From an uncultured Collinsella sp. (GTDB lineage Bacteria > Actinomycetota > Coriobacteriia > Coriobacteriales > Coriobacteriaceae): a stretch of 46,356 nucleotides of DNA. A program made the translations under genes and the position numbers. The notes beneath the pieces were generated by a model that worked only from the letters and a program-made list of their open reading frames with translations, did not search any database and had not been told where the DNA came from. The stretch lies in assembly GCA_902468695.1 (NCBI GenBank), contig CABQZS010000262.1, positions 1-46,356 of the forward strand, written 5' to 3'. Positions 7,882-15,093 of this stretch are shown here, piece by piece. The stretch's first letter is position 1; each line of letters begins with the position of its first letter.

Positions 7882-9576
7882 CTACTTGCGGTGAGCGCGG
7901 TAGAACTCGATGAGCGCCTGGGTCGAAGCGTCCTGCTCGGCCTTGGCGGCGTCGTCGTGGAAAGCCGGGGTGATCTGCTTGGCAAGCTGCTTGCCCAGCT
8001 CGACGCCCCATTGGTCGTAGGAGTCGATGCCCCAGACCGTGCCCTCGACAAACGTGATGTGCTCGTACAGGGCGATGAGCTCGCCGAGTGCGAACGGGGT
8101 CAACGTGTCGCCAAAGATCGAGGTCGTCGGACGGTTGCCCTCAAAGCAGCGGGCCGGGACGATCTGCTCGGGCGTGCCCTCGGCGCGCACCTCATCGGCC
8201 GTCTTACCAAAGGCGAGCGCCTTGGTCTGGGCCAGGAAGTTGCCCAGGAACAGCTCGTGCACGTCCTGGCCGCTGTCGGTCGCAGGGTTGGCGGTATTGG
8301 CGAAGGCAATGAAATCGGCCGGGACCACCACGGTACCCTGGTGCAGCAGCTGGTAGAAGGCGTGCTGACCGTTGGTGCCGGGCTCGCCCCAGAAGATCTC
8401 ACCGGTGTCGGAGGTCACAGCGCTACCGTCCCAGCGGACGTGCTTGCCGTTGGACTCCATGGTGAGCTGCTGCAGGTAGGCCGGGAAACGGTGCAGGTAC
8501 TGGCAATACGGCAGCACGGCGTGGCTCTTGGAACCGAAGAAGTTGACGTACCAGACGTTGAGCAGGCCCATCAGCGCGACGGCGTTGTTCTCGAGCGGGG
8601 TATTGCAGAAGTACTCGTCGATGGCGTGGAAGCCCTCGAGGAACTGCTGGAAGCGCTCGGGGCCGAGCACCACGATCAGCGACAGACCCACGGCGGAGTC
8701 GACGGAGTAGCGGCCGCCGACCCAGTTCCAGAAGCCAAAGGCGTTGGCGGGGTCGATACCGAAGGCCTCAACCTTCTCGAGTGCGGTGGAAACGGCGACG
8801 AAGTGCTTTGCCACGGCCTCGGCGTTCTGCTCATCGGAGCCATCGATGGCGCCCTGGGCCTTGAGCTGCTCGAGCATCCAGGTCTTGACCTCGCGGGCGT
8901 TGGTAAGGGTCTCGAGCGTGGTGAAGGTCTTGGAGACGATGATTACGAGCGTGGTCTCGGGATCCAGGCCCTTGAGCTTCTCGGCCTGGTCGTTGGGGTC
9001 GATGTTGGAGATGTAGCGGCAGTCGATGCCGGCGTCGGCGTAGGGACGCAGGGCCTCGTAGGCCATAACCGGGCCCAGATCGGAGCCGCCGATGCCGATG
9101 GACACCAGGTGCTCGATCTTCTTACCGGTTACGCCCTTCCACTCACCGGAGCGCACGCGCTCGGCGAAGGCATACATGCGGTCGAGGACCTCGTGCACGT
9201 CGGCGACGACATCCTGGCCGTCAACGATGAGCTGGCCCTTCTCGCTTGCCGGGCGGCGAAGCGCGGTGTGCAGGACGGCGCGGTCCTCGGTGGTGTTGAT
9301 GTGCTCGCCGGAGAACATGGCGTCGCGGCGCTCCTCGAGCTTCACCTCGCGGGCAAGATCGCACAGCAGCTTGACGGTCTCATCGGTCACCAGGTTCTTG
9401 GACAGGTCGAAGTGCAGGTCACCGGCGTCAAAGCTCAGCTTGTTCACGCGCTCCGCATCGGCAGCGAACCATGCCTTAAGGTCGATACCCTCGGCCTCGA
9501 GCTTCTCCTGATGGGCCTCGAGCGCCTTCCAAGCGGCGGTCGACGTAGCGTCGATAGGTGCGGCAACAGTTGCCAT
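7882..9576 (-). CDS. pgi: Glucose-6-phosphate isomerase
   Basis: A 564-residue enzyme from ATG at 9576, where GAGGAGG stands upstream; the longer GTG/TTG-type reading adds nine residues that overlap the leader hairpin. It interconverts glucose-6-phosphate and fructose-6-phosphate in the cytosol. Family signatures are present: SIGIGGSDLGP (substrate loop), VSKTFTTLETLTN, WVGGRYSVDSAVG, MESNGKHV with the catalytic-region Asn-Gly-Lys, GEPGTNGQHAFYQLLHQG containing the ring-opening His, and the C-terminal SYDQWGVELGKQLA with the conserved Lys. The length is that of the long bacterial/eukaryotic type. The gene is monocistronic, bounded by a terminator on one side and an intergenic repeat on the other. 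Confidence 0.97.
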   Translation of the reverse strand: MATVAAPIDATSTAAWKALEAHQEKLEAEGIDLKAWFAADAERVNKLSFDAGDLHFDLSKNLVTDETVKLLCDLAREVKLEERRDAMFSGEHINTTEDRAVLHTALRRPASEKGQLIVDGQDVVADVHEVLDRMYAFAERVRSGEWKGVTGKKIEHLVSIGIGGSDLGPVMAYEALRPYADAGIDCRYISNIDPNDQAEKLKGLDPETTLVIIVSKTFTTLETLTNAREVKTWMLEQLKAQGAIDGSDEQNAEAVAKHFVAVSTALEKVEAFGIDPANAFGFWNWVGGRYSVDSAVGLSLIVVLGPERFQQFLEGFHAIDEYFCNTPLENNAVALMGLLNVWYVNFFGSKSHAVLPYCQYLHRFPAYLQQLTMESNGKHVRWDGSAVTSDTGEIFWGEPGTNGQHAFYQLLHQGTVVVPADFIAFANTANPATDSGQDVHELFLGNFLAQTKALAFGKTADEVRAEGTPEQIVPARCFEGNRPTTSIFGDTLTPFALGELIALYEHITFVEGTVWGIDSYDQWGVELGKQLAKQITPAFHDDAAKAEQDASTQALIEFYRAHRK

Positions 9577-9594
9577 AAAGTCCTCCTCAACATA

Positions 9595-9618
9595 CGGGCG
9601 CATACCTCCATGCGCCCG
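9595..9618 (-). promoter_or_regulatory. Stable hairpin in the pgi 5' leader
   Basis: A perfect 9-bp stem (cgggcgcat / atgcgcccg) with a 6-nt loop lies about 19 bases upstream of the pgi start, next to the ribosome site. It may protect the mRNA 5' end or tune initiation. Confidence 0.45.
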
Positions 9619-9703
9619 GATAATCAGATGCCCCTATTCTAGCGCAGGTCAAGACCGTAATCAGCGAGCGTTGCCAATCCGCCCCCAAACGGCGACCGAC
9701 CAA

Positions 9704-9765
9704 AAAGGGACAGGTTTATTTTGGCAGGTCAAACGCTTTACCTACCAAAAATAATCCGTCCCTTT
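9704..9765. repeat. Intergenic inverted-repeat element, family A (complete)
   Basis: Two 26-nt arms beginning AAAGGGAC and ending AGGT when read outside-in match at 21 of 26 positions around a 10-nt loop. A half copy lies at 10428-10454. Located between pgi and the half-dehydrogenase gene. Confidence 0.6.
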
Positions 9766-9775
9766 ATGGCACATA

Positions 9776-10351
9776 TTAGGCCGCGGCGCAGACGCTACCG
9801 AGCAACTCACGCAGAGGAGACCCGATGCCCTTCAGAAGTTCGGGCGCGATAATGGCAAAAACGGGAACCTCACCGGTGCCCACGACAGCAGGCACCTTGC
9901 CCTCCGAGACAATGCACCCATAAGGGACAAAACCGTCTTCGCCGGCATCGAGCGCCGCCATGCGACGCGCGAGCTCGCGCGCAAAGCCGGCAGTATCGGC
10001 ATCGCCAATCGCCAGGACAAAGTCCACGCCTTCGTCGGTCGCCAGGGCTACGGCCTCATCGACCAAATCGTCTCCCCCATCGCCCCCGACCAAGCCGCAG
10101 CGAAAAAGCACGCGTTCGAGCAGAGCTCGATCAAGCGAGCCGAGCGCCGCCGAGACGAGCTCATCGTGCGTATGTTTGTCACCGCCCAACACGACCAGCG
10201 CCTTGGTGCCACCGTAGTGAGCGACCAATCGTCCGCACCAGCGAGCCACGTCTCCATCCGCAACAAGGCGCGTCGGCATACCAAACCCATAATTGACCAT
10301 CTTTTCCACAACCCTTCCGTGCGTATAGGCGGTATCAATCGTTAGGCTCAT
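9776..10351 (-). CDS. Isolated nucleotide-binding half of an iron-type alcohol dehydrogenase
   Basis: A 191-residue protein. VNYGFGMPTRLVADGDVA, then KALVVLGGDKHTHDELVSAAL, and VDFVLAIGDADTAGFARELARRM follow the order of the N-terminal dinucleotide-binding domain of group III (iron-dependent) alcohol dehydrogenases, where the last segment is normally a GGGS motif. Full members have about 380-400 residues with a C-terminal helical domain carrying the metal histidines; none of that is present. The ending GIGSPLRELLGSVCAAA is not a natural domain edge. GGGS has become GDAD. The start lacks a good ribosome site; ATG at Met18 (MVNYGFG) is an alternative. It is flanked by family A repeats. A decayed fragment or a regulatory single-domain protein are both possible. 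Confidence 0.6.
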   Translation of the reverse strand: MSLTIDTAYTHGRVVEKMVNYGFGMPTRLVADGDVARWCGRLVAHYGGTKALVVLGGDKHTHDELVSAALGSLDRALLERVLFRCGLVGGDGGDDLVDEAVALATDEGVDFVLAIGDADTAGFARELARRMAALDAGEDGFVPYGCIVSEGKVPAVVGTGEVPVFAIIAPELLKGIGSPLRELLGSVCAAA

Positions 10352-10427
10352 GCTACGAAGCGAGGTTTTCCGAGCTGTTTCGCACTCTTTAGAGCTGCGT
10401 TAAAACCCGATCCAACCGCACGACCAT

Positions 10428-10454
10428 ACCTACCAAAACAAACCAGTCCCTTTT
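10428..10454. repeat. Half copy of family A intergenic repeat
   Basis: This 27-nt stretch matches the right arm of the 9704-9765 element at all but a few positions (shared cctaccaaaa and gtcccttt). The partner arm is absent. It lies just upstream of the SOS-type promoter of the Y-family polymerase. Confidence 0.45.
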
Positions 10455-10463
10455 TGACAGGTT

Positions 10464-10492
10464 TTGACGACGTCCGGACGAGCGGGTATTAT
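10464..10492 (+). promoter_or_regulatory. Sigma-A type promoter of the Y-polymerase/yolD operon
   Basis: TTGACG and TATTAT are separated by exactly 17 bases. The -10 box runs into the LexA-type site, so repressor binding would occlude the polymerase. Confidence 0.75.
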
Positions 10493-10506
10493 CGAACAGG
10501 TATTCG
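10493..10506. promoter_or_regulatory. LexA (SOS) box
   Basis: CGAACAGGTATTCG matches the Gram-positive LexA consensus CGAAC-N4-GTTCG at nine of ten positions, within the longer palindrome atcgaac-aggt-attcgat. It sits directly behind the -10 box and about 32 bases before the start of a translesion polymerase gene, as expected for SOS control. Confidence 0.8.
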
Positions 10507-10537
10507 ATAAGAACATGTGTTTGATGAAGGGACACGG

Positions 10538-12043
10538 ATGACGCACGAGCAGCACACCTATATCTGCATCGACCTCAAGACGTTTTATGCCAGCGTCGAG
10601 TGCGTGGACCGCGGGCTCGATCCGCTCACCACCAACCTGGTCGTTGCCGACGAATCGCGCGGGCGCACGACCATCTGCCTCGCCATCACGCAGGCCATGA
10701 AGGACTTAGGGATTCACAATCGCTGCCGCCTATTCGAGATTCCCGATGGCATCGACTACATCACGGCCGTACCGCGCATGCAGCACTATATGGAGGTGTC
10801 GGCGCAAATCTACGGCATCTATCTGGAATACGTAAGTCCGCAAGACATTCACGTCTATTCAATCGATGAATGCTTTATCGACGTGACGCCCTATCTGGAC
10901 CTCTATCACACAGATGCGGAAGGGTTCGCCTGCACGCTGCGCGACGAGGTCCTCGCGCGCACCGGCATCACGGCGACGGTCGGCATCGGCCCCAACCTAT
11001 TCCAGGCCAAGGTAGCGCTCGACATTACCGCCAAGCACGTACCCAGCCGCATCGGCATACTCGACGACGAGACCTTTCGCAAGGAGATCTGGCCCCATCG
11101 TCCCATCACCGATATCTGGGGCATCGGTCCCGGCGTGGCAGCCCGCCTCGAGAAATACGGCGTCTACGATCTGATGGGCGTCGCGGCGCTCGACGAAAAC
11201 CTGCTTTACGACGAGCTCGGCGTCAATGCCGAATATCTCATCGACCATGCCTTCGGGCGCGAGCCGACAACCATCGCCGATATCCAAGCCTATCGCCCGC
11301 AAGCAACTTCGACCACCACAGGACAGGTGCTCTCGAAGGGTTATGCCTACGAACAGGCCTATACCGTCTTGCGCGAGATGGTCGACAACGCCGTTTTAGA
11401 CTTGGTCGATAAGCACGTGGTCTGCGACAGCATCTCGCTCTTTGTGGGCTATGCGAGCGAACGCGCCGACATACGCCGCCTCGACGCCAGCGGTACAGCG
11501 CAGTATGTGGACGGATGCGGGCACCTGCGCTCGAGCACATCGAGTATCGAACCCACCGCAACCGCCGGCCCCGAGCTCGCGCCCCGTGCGCCCAAGCCCG
11601 TCCAGCGCGATGACGAACGGCGTCGCCTGGTGCGCGAAGCGCAGGCAATCGATGGCATCTTTGTGGGAGAGCATGGCGGCAAACCGCGCGGTGGCTATGC
11701 CGCACTCTTTGCGCACTCTAACGTCTCGCGAAAGCTGAGCGAGCGTACCAATTCGTTTAAGAAGATCATGGGCTATTTCGATGAGCTCTGGGCGCAGACT
11801 GTCGATCCCAAACGACCGGTCAAGCGCATCAACCTGGGATTTGGCAACCTCATGCCCGAGGAATTTGCCACCATCGATCTGTTCAGCGATATCGAGGCCG
11901 ATGAGCGCGAGCGCGACCTGGCGCGCGCCGTCCTGGCCGTGAAAGGCAAGTACGGCAAGAACGCGCTCGTCAAGGGATTAAGCTTTACCGCCGGCGCCAC
12001 CGCGCGCGAACGCAACGAACAAGTTGGAGGACACCGTGCCTAA
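10538..12043 (+). CDS. Y-family translesion DNA polymerase (UvrX/UmuC-like)
   Basis: 501 residues from ATG at 10538 (GAAGG upstream); a GTG seven codons earlier is less likely. Catalytic residues are intact: Asp12 in ICIDLKTFYASVE and Asp110-Glu111 in YSIDECFID. DIWGIGPGVAARLEKYGV is the helix-hairpin-helix thumb region. The C-terminal KYGKNALVKG...GATARERNEQVGGHRA is typical of the Firmicute UvrX type. The little-finger region carries an Arg/Glu/Pro-rich insertion at about 315-395. The enzyme copies past damaged template bases in the cytosol. It is co-transcribed with a YolD-like gene (8-base overlap), as uvrX/yolD are in Bacillus, and its promoter contains a LexA box, so it should be induced by DNA damage. 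Confidence 0.93.
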   Translation: MTHEQHTYICIDLKTFYASVECVDRGLDPLTTNLVVADESRGRTTICLAITQAMKDLGIHNRCRLFEIPDGIDYITAVPRMQHYMEVSAQIYGIYLEYVSPQDIHVYSIDECFIDVTPYLDLYHTDAEGFACTLRDEVLARTGITATVGIGPNLFQAKVALDITAKHVPSRIGILDDETFRKEIWPHRPITDIWGIGPGVAARLEKYGVYDLMGVAALDENLLYDELGVNAEYLIDHAFGREPTTIADIQAYRPQATSTTTGQVLSKGYAYEQAYTVLREMVDNAVLDLVDKHVVCDSISLFVGYASERADIRRLDASGTAQYVDGCGHLRSSTSSIEPTATAGPELAPRAPKPVQRDDERRRLVREAQAIDGIFVGEHGGKPRGGYAALFAHSNVSRKLSERTNSFKKIMGYFDELWAQTVDPKRPVKRINLGFGNLMPEEFATIDLFSDIEADERERDLARAVLAVKGKYGKNALVKGLSFTAGATARERNEQVGGHRA

Positions 12044-12461
12044 ACCCAAACAACAGCCCGTGCGCCCGCCGACCGCCTTCGAGCGCCTGGCGGACCCCGA
12101 GGGCAGACGCCGCGCCGCCGACCCCAACCTCACTGCCAACGGTGCCGTGCGCGCCAACCGCGCCGCACAGTTTATGCCCTTTGCCGCCCTCACGGGATAC
12201 TACGAACTCGTGCGCAAGCAGGAAATCACCGTCGAGCCAAAACGTGAGCTCACGGAAGAAAAAGCCCTCGTGCTTTCTAAAAAACTCGAGGGTCTCAAAC
12301 GTGGCGACTTGGTTCGTGTCACCTATTACGATACATACGGCTATCGCAGCCGCACCGGCATCCTCGACGAGGCGCTCCCCGCCTTCAAGCTCCTCAAGCT
12401 CCGAGACATCGCCATCGACTTCGACGACATCCAAGACATCGAACTGCGCGGACGAGCCTAG
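12036..12461 (+). CDS. YolD-like protein, partner of Y-family polymerase
   Basis: 141 residues from GTG at 12036, preceded by TTGGAGG; it overlaps the polymerase gene by 8 bases. NRAAQFMPFAALTGYYELVRKQE is the family signature (R-A-x-F-x-PFAALxG). The N-terminal 35 residues are Pro/Arg-rich and probably disordered. The C-terminal part (LKRGDLVRVTYYDTYGYRSRTGILDE... DIAIDFDDIQDI) looks like a small beta-barrel. YolD-like proteins are encoded next to Y-family polymerases in Firmicutes and mobile elements. They have been proposed to act like UmuD, but their function is not settled. The genetic coupling here supports a role in translesion synthesis. Confidence 0.85.
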   Translation: MPKPKQQPVRPPTAFERLADPEGRRRAADPNLTANGAVRANRAAQFMPFAALTGYYELVRKQEITVEPKRELTEEKALVLSKKLEGLKRGDLVRVTYYDTYGYRSRTGILDEALPAFKLLKLRDIAIDFDDIQDIELRGRA

Positions 12462-12487
12462 CCAAGGAAGCGCATCCAGAGCGACGC

Positions 12488-12871
12488 TTACAGCGTCATG
12501 ACGTAGTAGCCCGCGTCTTTCACGGCCGTCTCGAGGACATCACGATCCACCGGCTGCTTAGAGCGCACGCGTGCCGTGTGGTCCGCATACGTCACCGTTG
12601 CCCACACGCCATCCAGTGCATTGAGGGCATTGGCCACGTTCTGAGCGCAGCCGTCACAGCTCATGCCGCCGATGAGCAGCTCATCGCTATAGGGATAGTG
12701 TGACGCATCGGTATCCACCACAACAACCTTTTTGGCCTTCTTGCCGCTCGCACCATCGCTGCAACAACTCTTCCCGTGTGTCGAAGCGGCAATGCGACGC
12801 AGTCCAAAAAACATGCCGACGGCAATGACGGCCAGCACGATGAAATTCGCAGGGCTGAGCAAGTCACTCAT
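12488..12871 (-). CDS. Membrane-anchored heavy-metal-associated (copper chaperone-like) protein
   Basis: 127 residues from ATG at 12871, with AAGGGGAAC upstream. Residues about 6-23 form one membrane helix (PANFIVLAVIAVGMFFGL). A Lys/Ser/Cys linker with a Cys-Cys pair (KSCCSDG) follows. Residues about 58-127 form a heavy-metal-associated domain with the Cu(I)-binding GGMSCDGCAQNV and the usual C-terminal half (VTYADHTARVRS... ETAVKDAGYYV). Soluble CopZ proteins have about 70 residues; the anchor is an addition, and the linker pair may also bind metal. The domain is probably cytosolic, passing copper to a P-type ATPase that is not in the window. A CsoR-type operator upstream argues for copper induction. 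Confidence 0.85.
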   Translation of the reverse strand: MSDLLSPANFIVLAVIAVGMFFGLRRIAASTHGKSCCSDGASGKKAKKVVVVDTDASHYPYSDELLIGGMSCDGCAQNVANALNALDGVWATVTYADHTARVRSKQPVDRDVLETAVKDAGYYVMTL

Positions 12872-12900
12872 GCGTTCCCCTTTCAAGTAGCCCTATCTAG

Positions 12901-12917
12901 ATACCCCCATGGGGTGT
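12901..12917. promoter_or_regulatory. CsoR-type copper operator
   Basis: ATACCCC-CAT-GGGGTGT is a G/C-tract pseudo-palindrome like the CsoR sites of copZA operons. It lies 30 bases upstream of the copper-binding protein start, just downstream of a candidate minus-strand promoter (TTGACC at 12948-12953, TTAAGA at 12923-12928). Confidence 0.65.
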
Positions 12918-12979
12918 CCCCATCTTAACCCAAAATCATGTCTGTTCGGTCAATTAGTTTCCCTCTTCAAACTTTTTTG

Positions 12980-13007
12980 TTGACCATGGCTTACTTTCGT
13001 GTATAAG
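12980..13007 (+). promoter_or_regulatory. Promoter of the DUF3793-flavodoxin operon
   Basis: TTGACC and TATAAG are separated by 16 bases, 40 bases upstream of the GTG start. Confidence 0.6.
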
Positions 13008-13024
13008 TTTTCCTAGGCTAACAA
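13004..13024. promoter_or_regulatory. Possible DtxR/IdeR-type iron box
   Basis: TAGGCTAAC at 13014-13022 equals the right half of the DtxR/IdeR consensus (TTAGGTTAGGCTAACCTAA). The left half is poorly conserved. It directly follows the -10 box of an operon that encodes flavodoxin, a classic iron-limitation product. Confidence 0.35.
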
Positions 13025-13046
13025 CTGAGGACCCGAAAGGGGCATC

Positions 13047-13750
13047 GTGACTCGAACCATTGACATCCCAACATACCAAACGGCTGTCGTGCGCAACTGC
13101 TCCCCTACGCTCGCAGGTATCAAGCCGGCTTCGCTCTTTACCTATCCCGGCGTTACGCCAACCAAAACGGAAAACCCAGCGCCGCCCATATCGAAGAGCG
13201 ACGCTCTCGCCTGCTCGCCGTCATAGCCCAATGCAACCGCGAGCTCCAGCCACTCGGGATCCATATGAGCGTTTTGGTCTGGCGCCCCTGCGGAGCGCTC
13301 ATCTATGTGTACCGCCCTGCAGACCTCATGCGATACCTCTCCGACCCCCGCGCCACGACGGCGCTTGCCGCCGAAGGTTACGATGTCCACAACCTGCCCG
13401 CGTCCCTGGTGCATCTCGCCGCGCGCATCACGCTGGCAAGCAGCAATGCCGCAGAGAGCGCCTATGACGGCAGCGTCTGCGCGCTCGCGCGAAATAGGCA
13501 CTGCGATACGGGGTGCATGTGCGAGTTCCCCCACGAAATTGGCTATTTTTTGGGCTATCCCTACGAAGATGTCCATCAGTTTATCGTCCAGCACGGCGAA
13601 AACTATAAGGTCTTTGGCGCATGGAAGGTATACACAAACGTTGAGCAGGCGCTCACGACCTTCGATTCCTATCGCGCATGCACGCAATACCTTACCTACA
13701 TCTATCAACAGGGCTGCACTCTGGGACAACTTGTCCAGGCAACCCGATAG
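13047..13750 (+). pseudogene. DUF3793-family gene with an apparent frameshift
   Basis: From GTG at 13047 (AAAGGGG upstream) the frame reads VVRNCSPTLAGIKPASLFTY, the usual N-terminus of DUF3793 proteins, but ends at a TAG near 13227. The family sequence continues one base back, from about 13139: YLSRRYANQNG... then SVLVWRPCGALIYVYRPADLMRYLSDP... GCMCEFPHEIGYFLGYPYEDVHQFI... to the stop at 13750. No start codon exists in that second frame before 13265, so one missing or extra base near 13139 best explains the break. The coding frame is otherwise clean, which suggests a recent mutation or a sequencing error. No classical slippery heptamer is evident. The family has no assigned enzymatic role; it is often next to flavodoxin, as here. 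Confidence 0.7.
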
Positions 13751-13796
13751 AGCATACAAAACGCGGCCGCACGCCGCACAACCGAAAGGAAGACAT

Positions 13797-14216
13797 ATGA
13801 GCAAGATCGCAGTCGTCTACTGGAGCGGTACAGGCAACACCGAGGCCATGGCAAACTTCGTTGCCGAGGGCGCAACCGGTGCCGGCGCCGAGGCAGAGGT
13901 CATCTCCTGCGCCGACTTCTCTGCCGACAAGGTCGCCGAATATGATGCCTTCGCCTTCGGCTGCCCCGCCATGGGTTCCGAGGAGCTTGAATACGATGAG
14001 TTCCAGCCCATGTGGGATGAGGTCAAGGAGACCCTCGGCGACAAGAAGGTCGTCCTCTTTGGCTCTTATTCGTGGGCCGAGGGCGAATGGATGGACAACT
14101 GGAAGGCGGACGCCGACGAGGCGGGCGTCAACGTCGTGGACTCCACCATCTGCTACGACGCGCCCGACGACGAGGGCGAGACCGCTTGCAAGGCCCTCGG
14201 AGCCGAGCTCGCGTAA
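13797..14216 (+). CDS. Flavodoxin
   Basis: 139 residues from ATG at 13797 with GAAAGGAAG upstream. YWSGTGNTEAMA at residues 8-19 is the FMN phosphate-binding loop. FGCPAMGSEELEYDEF corresponds to the first isoalloxazine-contact loop and FGSYSWAEGEWMDNW to the second, with an aromatic residue stacking on the flavin. The protein is a short-chain clostridial-type flavodoxin. It carries low-potential electrons in the cytosol and replaces ferredoxin when iron is scarce. It follows the DUF3793 gene by 46 bases, and a possible iron box lies at the shared promoter. A strong terminator follows. Confidence 0.93.
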   Translation: MSKIAVVYWSGTGNTEAMANFVAEGATGAGAEAEVISCADFSADKVAEYDAFAFGCPAMGSEELEYDEFQPMWDEVKETLGDKKVVLFGSYSWAEGEWMDNWKADADEAGVNVVDSTICYDAPDDEGETACKALGAELA

Positions 14217-14267
14217 CGAACCCAGGGCCTCCAAGAGAGCCTGCATCAAAGCGCATCCCCATCCCTA

Positions 14268-14309
14268 CAAAAGAGCGGGGCTGGATTCAAGTCCAGCCCC
14301 GCTCTTTTG
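14268..14309. terminator. Bidirectional terminator
   Basis: A perfect 18-bp stem with a 6-nt loop, with A4 and T4 at its two edges, lies between convergent flavodoxin and ABC ATPase genes. It can terminate both. Confidence 0.9.
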
Positions 14310-14331
14310 CAACGGCAGTTACATCAACCGG

Positions 14332-15081
<750 letters not shown>

Positions 15082-15093
15082 GACAGGACCTCC

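Noticed and set aside
7891..9642. 583-codon plus-strand frame opposite pgi
   Set aside because: Antisense shadow of pgi with a Val/Gly/Leu-biased composition.
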